A stretch of DNA of 64,000 bases, taken from Limimaricola sp027213785 (GTDB lineage Bacteria > Pseudomonadota > Alphaproteobacteria > Rhodobacterales > Rhodobacteraceae). The notes under the pieces are model-generated. The model was not told where the DNA came from and searched no databases. It worked only from the letters and a program-made list of their open reading frames with translations. The stretch's first letter is position 1. Every line of letters starts with the position of its first letter. Positions 51,091-58,150 of this stretch are shown one piece after another. The position numbers and the translations under genes are program-made. The DNA lies in contig NZ_CP193755.1 of assembly GCF_050847355.1 (NCBI RefSeq), positions 1,240,001 to 1,304,000 on the forward strand. Reading direction: 5' to 3'.

Positions 51091-51175
51091 GCGGGTGTGG
51101 CGGAACTGGTAGACGCACCAGATTTAGGTTCTGGCGCCGCAAGGCGTGGGGGTTCGAGTCCCTTCACCCGCACCA
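51091..51175 (+). tRNA. tRNA-Leu (anticodon TAG)
   Basis: 85-nt tRNA with encoded CCA. Acceptor arms GCGGGTG (51091-51097) and CACCCGC (51165-51171), anticodon stem CCAGA/TCTGG around loop TTTAGGT (anticodon TAG), a leucine-type long variable arm (GCGCCGCAAGGCGT), and T arm GGGGGTTCGAGTCCCTT. It is followed by the prophage arm, and its 3' half is a likely attachment site. Confidence 0.96.
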
Positions 51176-51315
51176 ATATCTCCTGAAATCCTTAGACTTT
51201 TCGCGCTGGGAGCTGCCAGTCCCCCAGCTGGCCCCCCACGCAGTTTGTGGTGGGCGATGTCGAAGGCGGAGCGGCTCAGAAGTCAGGATGGGCCGTTCGT
51301 TACGCTGAGTTTGGG

Positions 51316-51435
51316 TTAGAAGGTTTCGAGGACGGCCTGCACGCCGGTCTTGATAGGTTCCCCTGCGGTCAGGGTCGGATCTTCCCACCATGCTATGAGC
51401 CAAGGCTCAGATACTGCACCAATTGTGCGTCGCAT
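51316..51435 (-). CDS. Possible 39-aa phage peptide
   Basis: Short minus-strand frame beginning ATG 51435, MRRTIGAVSEPWLIAWWEDP, ending KTGVQAVLETF. The composition is protein-like, and a stop sits just upstream of the Met, so it could be a complete tiny gene or the tail of a decayed one. No clear RBS. No family recognised. Confidence 0.25.
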   Translation of the reverse strand: MRRTIGAVSEPWLIAWWEDPTLTAGEPIKTGVQAVLETF

Positions 51436-51514
51436 GGCATCCGATCAGAAGGTTCATCATGTGCGACAAGCGGGCCATCGGACCGCGAAATTCAGATAGG
51501 AGTTTATAAAATCT

Positions 51515-51850
51515 ATGACGATAGGAAATATCGCAAGCGGGCTCACAATTCTCGGAATCGTATCCGGTGGAGCATATGCAGTATTCCAGTTCGACGACAG
51601 GGTTCGATCTCTGGAGGCGCGTATGCAGGTGCTGCTTGCATCCCCCACAGAATCTAGTGGTGAGATGGCGGCCGACACAGTTATCCCTGGAGATAAGGTT
51701 GAAGTGACCTCCCCCTCCCAAATTCTCGCAAAGGCCTGTGCGGAAATTGCGCTCAAATCAGCGAAGGCAATTGAAGATGGGTATACCCTTTCAAAAAATC
51801 CGAAATTCCAAGAGCTTCTAGAGTCGATGAAGTGTGACAATTTCCCGTGA
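51515..51850 (+). CDS. Small membrane/coiled-coil protein
   Basis: 111 aa: N-terminal TM (NIASGLTILGIVSGGAYAVF), a short heptad-like stretch (DDRVRSLEARMQVLL), and a soluble tail with two Cys (AKACAEIAL, MKCDN). RBS TAGGAG lies 14 bases upstream. AT-rich codons unlike the host genes. Located in the prophage's tRNA-side arm, a usual place for accessory (moron) genes. Function unknown. Confidence 0.6.
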   Translation: MTIGNIASGLTILGIVSGGAYAVFQFDDRVRSLEARMQVLLASPTESSGEMAADTVIPGDKVEVTSPSQILAKACAEIALKSAKAIEDGYTLSKNPKFQELLESMKCDNFP

Positions 51851-51960
51851 TGCGATCTAAGGGCATTCAGAAAGGGCAAGCGGCCTTCGATGGTAGAGCA
51901 GTCTAGCAAAGGAGCGCGACAAGGATAGAAGGCTGACGGCATCTCTTTGATGAGCTTCAG

Positions 51961-52113
51961 ATGGTGAGCGAGGAAACCATCGGGACATCCAACTTCGTCG
52001 TGAAGGGTTGCCTCGGGATAGCAGGCGGAGCAGTAGTTGCAGTATTCGGATTATTGTCCGGTTTCGGTACAGTAAGTGCCGACTTGCCACGGGGCAATCT
52101 GGCATCCGCGTAG
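51961..52113 (+). CDS. Possible 50-aa membrane peptide
   Basis: ATG 51961 to TAG 52113. One hydrophobic helix (CLGIAGGAVVAVFGLLSGFG) with charged N-terminus MVSEETIG. RBS not convincing (AAGGATAGAAGG is about 29 bases away). It could be a small phage membrane protein or chance. Confidence 0.3.
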   Translation: MVSEETIGTSNFVVKGCLGIAGGAVVAVFGLLSGFGTVSADLPRGNLASA

Positions 52114-52174
52114 CGCCCAATCTTGAGGAATGTGACGCCGCCCGTTAGGGGCGACGTCAGGCGCTTCGGGGCAA

Positions 52175-53320
52175 CTAACCGCTATTTGCTACAAGCTTCA
52201 GTTTTGGCTTTGTGCGTGGCGTTCCTTGGATGTCCGATACGGGAATGCCATGCATGTTGGCAAACTCAACAGGTGTTATTCTAACAGCGTTCGCGATCTC
52301 CTCGATGGAGTACGCAAGGTCTTTTAAATGCAACTCAACAAGCTGGGGTGCTGATTTTCCGTACTCAGGGGGGATGTCGAACTCTAATGGCTCCTGCTTT
52401 CGGTATCCAAATGCACTCATCTTCTTGTATAGTTTTGTGGCTGTTTGGTCGGAAATTGCCCCAAGAATCTTTGCTCTATATATCAGAGCAGACATAGATA
52501 CTCGCCATTTGTACTTTAGTTGACCTAGCCTTGGAATGCTTAATTCTCTTTTGAGGTCAGGTAGAATGCTGGAGCGAGGCATAAGAAGCTCCCCGGCAAA
52601 TTCATTTGCCTCATGTTCCATTGCTTCGTGCGGGAAAGTGTGTAGGACAACATGTCCATATTCGTGAGCTAGGCTAAATCTTTTGCGGTCTACAGGTCGA
52701 TTCTTGTTAAGAAGTATAACTGGCTTCATTCCTGGTGGTCGTAGTGTCACGCCATCTACATCAGCGCTTTCAAAGTCGCCTTCTGCGACCAGCACCCCAG
52801 TCGCCTCAACTAACTGGATCAGATTTGAGATCGGTGCACTGTCCAATTGCCAAGATGATCTAATTTTTCGAGCGGCTTCACTTGCTGATGTTACACCGTT
52901 CGCATTCTCGCTGACGCTCGACTTGTCATTAATTATTTCAAACTGAAGTAGTGGATATTGTGGCTCTATATCTACCGCCTCCAAAAGTCTCCTGTAGTGC
53001 ATTACGTATAGGTTTGCGAGGGCTACAACTACGTTCTGGTCTTTCGCTGATACGGATGATCTTTTTCGAAATGCCGCCCCGTGAAGACTCATTGGTGTTC
53101 TGTAGAGAGGGTCTTGCTCATAGAAGAAGCTAATAGGAAATTCAAGAAAGCGAGCTATCGACTGAATTTCTTCTTGCGATAGCCCGTCTCGAGTTCCATT
53201 CTCGATCCGAGAAATTGCCGCTTGTGCAACTCCAGTCTCACGAGCCAGTTCCGTTTGAGTAATACGGCGTCTATTTCGAGCCAGGAGCAGCATCTCTCCA
53301 TTGATTGGTCGTGCTGCCAT
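52175..53320 (-). CDS. XRE-HTH / ImmA-IrrE metallopeptidase
   Basis: 381 aa. Residues 8-65 are a Cro/CI-type HTH (LLLARNRRRITQTELARETG, VAQAAISRIENGT). Residues about 200-300 are an ImmA/IrrE (DUF955) zinc peptidase with motif FSLAHEYGHVVLH and downstream Glu in EHEANEFAGELLMP. Proteins of this design cleave repressors or antitoxins, or act as regulators of mobile elements. Its first 50 bases overlap the end of the upstream gene (53271-53954) in another frame, so the two are coupled. Low GC compared with the host. A role in immunity control or defence is inferred only. Confidence 0.85.
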   Translation of the reverse strand: MAARPINGEMLLLARNRRRITQTELARETGVAQAAISRIENGTRDGLSQEEIQSIARFLEFPISFFYEQDPLYRTPMSLHGAAFRKRSSVSAKDQNVVVALANLYVMHYRRLLEAVDIEPQYPLLQFEIINDKSSVSENANGVTSASEAARKIRSSWQLDSAPISNLIQLVEATGVLVAEGDFESADVDGVTLRPPGMKPVILLNKNRPVDRKRFSLAHEYGHVVLHTFPHEAMEHEANEFAGELLMPRSSILPDLKRELSIPRLGQLKYKWRVSMSALIYRAKILGAISDQTATKLYKKMSAFGYRKQEPLEFDIPPEYGKSAPQLVELHLKDLAYSIEEIANAVRITPVEFANMHGIPVSDIQGTPRTKPKLKLVANSG

Positions 53321-53954
53321 TCTCTTTTTCTTTCCTCTTGCTTTCTTTTAGTTTCAACTTCGCGCCCACTCGTTGGTCGGTTTTTGTAGTAGCTTCGCGC
53401 TCTATTCTTGCATCCGTCAACGGGCGATGAGTTTCTAACATTCGTTGATCGATACCGTCCGCAAACTTTATGAACGCCCGTGCGATGGATGCCCCAGTTC
53501 CACTTAGATGGCATGCAACGAAAAACAGCAGATCTTTCGGAGCTTCGACGTCATATGGGAACAGAGAGCTCTGCTCTTCTATGTCGCATACTTGAAAGTC
53601 GCATTTCGCATACTGATGAGAGGACTTGGATGTCCCACCTTTCGGACCGGATAGGTGAAGTTCGAAGCTAACGTTCCGCTCTTCTCCCTCAAAAGTGATC
53701 GTGCCAGATAGTTTGTTGCAGTGCCCATCTTTTACGTAACTGACTTCCAGCCCGCGATCTTCTAGCTCCACCGCCGCCGCGGCAGCTGGAAGCGCACCAT
53801 TAAGAACCGAGCCTATGGCTCTCGAATTTACCAAGTCCATGTGTTGGACACGGGCGAGGTCGGCAAGGGTCGCTTTCTCTAGCTCGTTAAGCAGGGCCCA
53901 TAAGGCTGGTTCGAAAAGCTCGCGCGCGGTGTGAAGTGCATTGTCTCGATCCAA
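53271..53954 (-). CDS. Uncharacterised partner of the ImmA/IrrE protein
   Basis: 227 aa, no family recognised. Helical N-terminus (ARELFEPALWALLNELEKAT), a beta-rich middle (GTITFEGEERNVSFELHLSG), then LFPYDVEAPKDLLFFVACHL, and a basic, Lys-rich C-terminus (KLKLKESKRKEKENG) that lies in the overlap with the next gene. It precedes the HTH-peptidase gene in a two-gene unit. Toxin, sensor or antitoxin roles are all possible; none can be chosen from sequence. Confidence 0.7.
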   Translation of the reverse strand: MDRDNALHTARELFEPALWALLNELEKATLADLARVQHMDLVNSRAIGSVLNGALPAAAAAVELEDRGLEVSYVKDGHCNKLSGTITFEGEERNVSFELHLSGPKGGTSKSSHQYAKCDFQVCDIEEQSSLFPYDVEAPKDLLFFVACHLSGTGASIARAFIKFADGIDQRMLETHRPLTDARIEREATTKTDQRVGAKLKLKESKRKEKENGSTTNQWRDAAPGSK

Positions 53955-54066
53955 GTCCGATTCGCCTTCTGTCGATCATCTGTCATCACATGTACCCAGC
54001 GCGTCAATTTACGTCAAGAATATTCAATAACTATTCACGTACTGAATATTTTTGCATGGAGGGGCG

Positions 54067-54303
54067 TCATCCCGCCAGCTCGCAGTAGGTGATGTAGTCT
54101 TCCAGCTCAGACGTCCTTACAAAGGTTGCGGCGCCTCGCTTGTAGAGACGCAGCTTCGGCTCGCGTCGCTCTAGCTTTGCGCGCTCGGCTTCGGCATCAA
54201 CCCACCGGTAAAGCGTCGATCGGTGGATCCCGAAGCACTCCTGCACTCGAGATGGTCGGACGTAGAGGGGTTGCATAGGCACACGCATGGTCGGGGCGTT
54301 CAT
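54067..54303 (-). CDS. Excisionase-like HTH protein
   Basis: 78-aa winged-helix-like protein: YVRPSRVQECFGIHRSTLYR then WVDAEAERAKLE and a wing (RLYKRGAATFVRTSELEDYI). This MerR/AlpA-like layout is common in phage excisionases and small regulators. ATGA overlap with the HNH gene. It is the last gene of the leftward early operon, nearest the putative att side, where lambda-like phages place xis. Confidence 0.7.
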   Translation of the reverse strand: MNAPTMRVPMQPLYVRPSRVQECFGIHRSTLYRWVDAEAERAKLERREPKLRLYKRGAATFVRTSELEDYITYCELAG

Positions 54304-54959
54304 GCTGCGGTCTCCTTCTTCGTGCCGCGCCGCTTCCTCCGTGCCTGCCGCGCGGCATGCTCCAGCTTGGCGACAGCCAGGATGGTGAGCTTCAGTTCCT
54401 CGGGCGCCTGGTCGTAACCGCGTCCGAACCGGCCATTGAGGCGGGGCAGCAGGGCGCGGGGCACGGCTTCCCAGTTCGACGGCGCGCAGTTCGTCTTGTC
54501 GCCGTCCAGGCACTTCAGGGCATGACCCTCGGGGATCGGGCCGTGAGCCTTCTCCCAGAGCCACTTGTGCTTCAGCACCCGACGGGTCGGCGCGCCCGTA
54601 TACGGGTTGGTCTCGGCCACGATCATCCAGACGTAGCCCTCCTTGGGGTCGATCGCCTCGTGACCGGCGCCGCGCCAGGTATGCGGGCGCTGGCCCTTCT
54701 TGAAGCGCGTCGCCGCGCTGTTCGGGTTGAATGGCATCGTCTTGCCCTTGTTCACTGGCTTGGTGCCCTTCTCGAACCGGCCCGTGCGCCCGGTCAGCCA
54801 GCCGCGCCGCTTGCAGAGCGCGGTGAGGTTGGCCTGGCTGACGTCCTCGCGGCGGAACGTTTCGCAGAACAGCTGATGCAGCTCGTGGCGCGGGAGGTGA
54901 GAGCGGACCTTGATCCAGACCTCTTCGTACTCGCTGTAGCTGATGGGTTGCCTCCTCAT
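54300..54959 (-). CDS. HNH homing-type endonuclease
   Basis: 219 aa. The HNH_3-type core is visible at about residues 125-170: VLKHKWLWEKAHGPIPEGHA followed by LKCLDGDKTNCAPSNWEAVP (H..N). The N-terminal region contains a zinc-free DNA-binding-like segment (FCETFRREDVSQANLTALCK RRGWL) and GRFEKGTKPVNKGKTMPF-type repeats known from phage HNH proteins. Basic tail ARRKRRGTKKE. May nick DNA or act as a free-standing homing nuclease. Confidence 0.85.
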   Translation of the reverse strand: MRRQPISYSEYEEVWIKVRSHLPRHELHQLFCETFRREDVSQANLTALCKRRGWLTGRTGRFEKGTKPVNKGKTMPFNPNSAATRFKKGQRPHTWRGAGHEAIDPKEGYVWMIVAETNPYTGAPTRRVLKHKWLWEKAHGPIPEGHALKCLDGDKTNCAPSNWEAVPRALLPRLNGRFGRGYDQAPEELKLTILAVAKLEHAARQARRKRRGTKKETAA

Positions 54960-55198
54960 TCGGACGGCCCTCCGATCTTCGGCAGCATGGGCAGCACCTC
55001 CTTGCCGTGCTTGGCGAAGAGGGTGGCGGCCCGCAGGCTGGTGTCGGCGATGCGCACAACCTGGTCGGCGAGGCCGACGATGGCTTCGGCGCGCTGAGCC
55101 TCCGCCGCGAGCTTCTCGGGGGTCATGTCCTCGTCGGAGAGGCGCTCGATCTGGGCGAATAGGTGGTCGTTCAGGTCGGACAGCTTGTTCTTGGCCAT
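54956..55198 (-). CDS. Small helical phage protein
   Basis: 80 aa: MAKNKLSDLNDHLFAQIERL, SDEDMTPEKLAAEAQRAEAI, then VGLADQVVRIADTSLRAATL. All-helical, similar in layout to small phage proteins of unknown function found next to HNH genes. TGATG coupling with the preceding gene and ATGA-type overlap with the HNH gene. Confidence 0.7.
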   Translation of the reverse strand: MAKNKLSDLNDHLFAQIERLSDEDMTPEKLAAEAQRAEAIVGLADQVVRIADTSLRAATLFAKHGKEVLPMLPKIGGPSE

Positions 55199-55452
55199 CA
55201 CGCTGCCCTCCCGCACTCGGTCACCCGCTTCGAGATCAGCGCCTTGTGGTACCAGGCACGTGCGGCTTCGGCGTCGGTGTCGGCCGAGACGACAATGCCG
55301 TGCAGCTCGACGATCACACGGCCGCGCTTGCCCGTCCAATGACCGGCCTCGGACTCGTGCACGGCTTGCCAGATGGCATCGGCGCGCTCGCTCTCGTCCA
55401 TCTGCCCGAGGCGCTCGACCAACGCCGGGAGTTCATCGAAGGCGTGGGGCAT
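55198..55452 (-). CDS. Hypothetical phage protein
   Basis: 84 aa, MPHAFDELPALVERLGQMDE at the start, beta-rich middle RGRVIVELHGIVVSADTDAE, and helical end AARAWYHKALISKRVTECGR. No family recognised. ATG 55452 is used; GTG 55455 is one codon earlier. TGATG coupling on both sides. Confidence 0.65.
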   Translation of the reverse strand: MPHAFDELPALVERLGQMDESERADAIWQAVHESEAGHWTGKRGRVIVELHGIVVSADTDAEAARAWYHKALISKRVTECGRAA

Positions 55453-55694
55453 CACCCGTTCCTCCCACCGAAGGGAAGGCCGAAGGTGGCGAGGTGGTGC
55501 ATCGCCATGGCCACCACGGCCACGCCGAGAACCCAGAGCACCCCGGCGAGGACCGTAGTGGTCAGCGCCCCGAACGCGTCGAGGGCGCGGCGCGGCGTGC
55601 CGGGTGCCGGAGCGACGATGTCGTTGATCCGTTCGCGCACGTTGTCCCAGTGGGTCGCGGTGCTCACGCGAGGGATGTCGGCGATATGGGTCAT
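55452..55694 (-). CDS. Small phage membrane protein
   Basis: 80 aa with a soluble N-terminus (THWDNVRERINDIVAPAPGT) and one strong TM (TTTVLAGVLWVLGVAVVAMA). ATGA overlap with the 41-aa gene before it. Function unknown; early-region membrane proteins of this size are often superinfection-exclusion candidates. Confidence 0.6.
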   Translation of the reverse strand: MTHIADIPRVSTATHWDNVRERINDIVAPAPGTPRRALDAFGALTTTVLAGVLWVLGVAVVAMAMHHLATFGLPFGGRNG

Positions 55695-55816
55695 GCAGGC
55701 CTCATTGCGATCAGTCCGGCGACCGTCAGGCCGACGTTCAGTCGCAAGGCCAGCAGTGACACGGCGTCCCCGACGAGGAACGCGGCGCGGCGGAGGGTGG
55801 TGCGTGGGGTGATCAT
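55691..55816 (-). CDS. 41-aa leader gene of the leftward operon
   Basis: Starts MITPRTTLRRAAFLVGDAVS and ends AGLIAMRPA; mildly hydrophobic. RBS AGGGAGA lies 10 bases before ATG 55816, and its TGA overlaps the next start (ATGA). It is the first gene after the OL operator cluster. Small but supported by RBS and coupling. Confidence 0.6.
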   Translation of the reverse strand: MITPRTTLRRAAFLVGDAVSLLALRLNVGLTVAGLIAMRPA

Positions 55817-55869
55817 GGAGCGGGTCTCCCTGTGGGCCGCGGGGTGCGGCTATTAGGGAGAGTTGTAGT

Positions 55870-55914
55870 GTAGGTTAATTCCTACGTCAATCCAGCTATA
55901 GGAAAAAACCTATA
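55870..55914. promoter_or_regulatory. Left phage operators (two TAGG-N6-CCTA palindromes)
   Basis: GTAGGTTAATTCCTAC at 55870-55885 and TATAGGAAAAAACCTATA at 55897-55914. Both fit TAGG-N6-CCTA and lie 54-98 bases before the first gene of the leftward operon. The second overlaps the stop codon of the last gene of the CI operon. Presumed binding sites for the repressor at 56505-57140, controlling the leftward early promoter. Confidence 0.8.
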
Positions 55915-56275
55915 CTCTGGACCTTCTCTGTGCTATACCACCCGTGTCAGCGCAGCGGGTGATATCCCTGCGCCGATGGTTCGAGGATGCGGGGCCTAGG
56001 CGGAATATGGGGTCCGGGGCCCGAACCCGGTGTCCGCCTTCACCGTCACCCCGCCCCCGCCGCTTTCTTAACCACCACCCCTCCAACACCGGCGTCAGCG
56101 CCACGAACAGGCTCAGCACCGTCAGCGGGCCAAACGCAATCAGAGCGAGCGGGAACACCGGCACGTAGCGCCATTCCTCGATCAGCGAGAGGCCTACGAT
56201 GACCGGCATAGCGGATAGCAGGAAGACACCGGCAAGCGTTGCCAAGCGAAAGGGGCGAGGTGGACGCCAAGTCAT
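55910..56275 (-). CDS. Two-TM membrane protein in the CI operon
   Basis: 121 aa with two hydrophobic helices (LATLAGVFLLSAMPVIVGLS; LALIAFGPLTVLSLFVALTP) followed by a basic, low-complexity tail. Third gene of the lysogenic operon (ATGA overlap with the preceding gene). Genes expressed from a prophage with its repressor often give superinfection exclusion; that is inference here. Its TAG lies inside the left operator. Confidence 0.55.
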   Translation of the reverse strand: MTWRPPRPFRLATLAGVFLLSAMPVIVGLSLIEEWRYVPVFPLALIAFGPLTVLSLFVALTPVLEGWWLRKRRGRGDGEGGHRVRAPDPIFRLGPASSNHRRRDITRCADTGGIAQRRSRV

Positions 56276-56505
56276 GCTCGGCCTTCTTGCCCGTCCTCGC
56301 GCAGTTGCAGCGCCACCGCTCGGGCCAAGCGAGCATAAGTTGGATCTGAGTCCAGTTCGCCCGCATTAGCTTCGAGGGCAAGGGCAGCGTAGTGCCGCTG
56401 CGTCGGTGTCAATTCGAGTGCCTCGCTGATGCAGGCCACAACTTTAAGGGCTCCATTGAACACGTCCTCAGCGGGCAGACTTTCGATCCGGGGCGGGTCT
56501 TGCAT
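56272..56505 (-). CDS. Small protein co-transcribed with CI
   Basis: 77 aa, MQDPPRIESLPAEDVFNGAL then helical ALELTPTQRHYAALALEANA and ARLARAVALQLREDGQEG. No family recognised. Its ATG overlaps the CI stop (TAATG) and its TGA overlaps the next start, placing it firmly in the lysogenic operon. Confidence 0.6.
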   Translation of the reverse strand: MQDPPRIESLPAEDVFNGALKVVACISEALELTPTQRHYAALALEANAGELDSDPTYARLARAVALQLREDGQEGRA

Positions 56506-57140
56506 TAGGATTTCCTCGCTAGATCCGCAGGCCAGTGCAGCCGCACTGGCGCTGCCCATTTCAACCTCACATCGTGCTGGTTCTCGGCACCCGGATTCAG
56601 CGAAATCAGGTTGAACAGGCCGGGCTCGCTGCCCAGCTTCACCTGCTTGACCCAGCCGAGCCCTCTCTCGCACTCGCAGACACAGCGGCGGCCGATGGCT
56701 TCAGTCGGCACCCCGTCGGCGACAGCCCGCGTGTAGAACAGCAGGTCGCCCGCGCTGTACACTGGCTCCATCGAGTCACCCTCGACCTCCACCGCGACGA
56801 TGCCGGATGGCGGCAGGCCAGGCGGCGCTTCGACCTGAGGGCCGTCGCCTTCCTTGCCGTAGGCGTCGAAGACCGGGACGTGTGCGCCAGCGCCGACCCT
56901 GCCGGCGATGGCGATGGTGCGGCGGGTAGGGGCCTCGCCCACAATCTCATGCACCGAGACACCCAGCACTTCTGCGATCTTCAGCAGATTAGCGAAGGTC
57001 GGATTCTTAGTCTTCCGGGTGATGATGTCGCGGACACCCGTGGCGCTCATGCCTGCGGATAACGCTACCGCTCGGTTGTTCATACCGCGCTCAGCGATCA
57101 GGGCCTCAATTCTCTGCGCGATCATGTCACCTGTATCCAT
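56505..57140 (-). CDS. Phage CI-type repressor with S24 autocleavage domain
   Basis: 211 aa. N-terminal HTH (MNNRAVALSAGMSATGVRDI, about residues 20-65). LexA-like C-terminal domain with a candidate cleavage site AGRVGAGA, catalytic Ser in VEGDSMEPVYSAGDLLFY and catalytic Lys in LGWVKQVKLG. Expected to hold lysogeny and to be inactivated by RecA-stimulated self-cleavage. The start codon abuts the operator at 57141, so its mRNA is nearly leaderless if transcribed from there. Confidence 0.93.
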   Translation of the reverse strand: MDTGDMIAQRIEALIAERGMNNRAVALSAGMSATGVRDIITRKTKNPTFANLLKIAEVLGVSVHEIVGEAPTRRTIAIAGRVGAGAHVPVFDAYGKEGDGPQVEAPPGLPPSGIVAVEVEGDSMEPVYSAGDLLFYTRAVADGVPTEAIGRRCVCECERGLGWVKQVKLGSEPGLFNLISLNPGAENQHDVRLKWAAPVRLHWPADLARKS

Positions 57141-57214
57141 GTAGGTAATTTCCTACACGCAGCATCCGAGGGCAAATAGGTTAAATCCTCTTGCGCAGGT
57201 AGGATAAAACCTAC
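57141..57214. promoter_or_regulatory. Right phage operators (three TAGG-N6-CCTA sites)
   Basis: Site 1 GTAGGTAATTTCCTAC (57141-57156), site 2 TAGGTTAAATCCTC (57177-57190, last base off consensus) and site 3 GTAGGATAAAACCTAC (57199-57214). They fill the 77 bases between the divergent CI and Cro start codons and match the two left operators. Three sites in the repressor/Cro gap is the lambda OR layout. Confidence 0.85.
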
Positions 57215-57217
57215 ATC

Positions 57218-57481
57218 ATGGGTATTATGATGATGCAGCAGTTTAGAAACGAGATCGAAGCCTACCTGAGTCGGACCGGCACGAAGCCGTCTACCTTCGG
57301 CAGGAGCTATCTCTGCGATCCGGGCTTCGTTTCGCGCATTCGCGCAGGCGGAGAAGCCCGTCCCAGCACAATTGAGAAGGTTCGCGCCATGATGCGCGAA
57401 AACCCCTCCGGCCCTACGGCTACTAGCTCGGGCGGCCCCGCCCCCAAGACGCCCCGCGTACCCTTCCGCGTCGCATACTAA
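57218..57481 (+). CDS. Cro-like small HTH protein
   Basis: 87 aa. HTH-like core EAYLSRTGTKPSTFGRSYLC and DPGFVSRIRAGGEARPSTIE with a Pro/Gly-rich tail. First gene of the rightward operon, divergent from CI. Possible ATGs at 57218, 57227, 57230 and 57233; the first lies 3 bases from operator site 3 and there is no SD sequence, which suggests a leaderless message. The Cro role is inferred from position. Confidence 0.7.
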   Translation: MGIMMMQQFRNEIEAYLSRTGTKPSTFGRSYLCDPGFVSRIRAGGEARPSTIEKVRAMMRENPSGPTATSSGGPAPKTPRVPFRVAY

Positions 57482-57682
57482 TGCCCACCGCCCAAGCCTG
57501 AGCCTCCCGCATGACTCATACGCCCAGCCCGCGCCACCCTGCGCCCTGCGACTAGGACTTTCGTCGTAAACCGTTTGGCCCTGCTCGGTTAGGGGCCTTC
57601 CCGTCAAATCAATGGGTTGCGTCTGCCTCATACCGCGATGGTGGCGCGAGGCAGGGCTTCAGCCAAGGAAAATTCGTTTCCA

Positions 57683-58150
57683 ATGCGTAAGCCGCTTCAC
57701 GCGCAGATCTACTGCGATACGCTGACCGATATGTTCTGCGAGTTGCTCGGCGCTTGCCGCAAGGAGGCCGCCGCTGCCGGGCATATTGAGGCCCGCGTTG
57801 GTCCGATCTCGCAGGGCACTCTGACCAAGATCAAAAGTGGCGATCTAGCCGTCCCGATCGCATGGGTGTGGGCCTTGGAGGATGCCACCGGCAACTACTG
57901 CTTTACTCGCATGCGCAATCGCGAACTTCAGGACCAAGGCGCGCTGGACCCTCAGGAGGTTTGCCACCTCTCCACGCTTCGCGAGGCAACCGAAGCCGTG
58001 ACTGCTCAGGCGGCCGCCGAGAACTCCAACGATCCCGAAGTGCTTCGCCGGGCCCTGAAAGAGACGTTGGACGTACGTGCCAAGGCCGACAGCGACGCGG
58101 CGTTCTACCAAGAGAAGCTCGCGGCACTCGGGATCGAGGCGGGCCAATGA
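57683..58150 (+). CDS. CII-like phage regulatory protein
   Basis: 155 aa. QIYCDTLTDMFCELLGACRK starts a helical N-terminus; QGTLTKIKSGDLAVPIAWVW then ALEDATGNYCFTRMRNREL resembles the HTH region of P2/186-type CII (CP76) regulators, where the order HTH, 'E-D-x-T', and helical tail is typical. The C-terminal half is helical (VTAQAAAENSNDPEVLRRAL). ATG 57683 follows AAGGAAAA. An upstream extension to 57617 is less likely. It is the second gene of the rightward operon, in the CII position. Confidence 0.65.
   Translation: MRKPLHAQIYCDTLTDMFCELLGACRKEAAAAGHIEARVGPISQGTLTKIKSGDLAVPIAWVWALEDATGNYCFTRMRNRELQDQGALDPQEVCHLSTLREATEAVTAQAAAENSNDPEVLRRALKETLDVRAKADSDAAFYQEKLAALGIEAGQ

Noticed and set aside
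51247..51657. 136-codon plus-strand frame at the start of the prophage arm
   Set aside because: It overlaps the better supported gene at 51515, has no RBS and shows no protein-like pattern.
57570..57600. Possible hairpin GGCCC...GGGCC between the Cro-like and CII-like genes
   Set aside because: Only a 5-bp stem with a large loop and no T tract; not enough to call a terminator or an anti-termination site.
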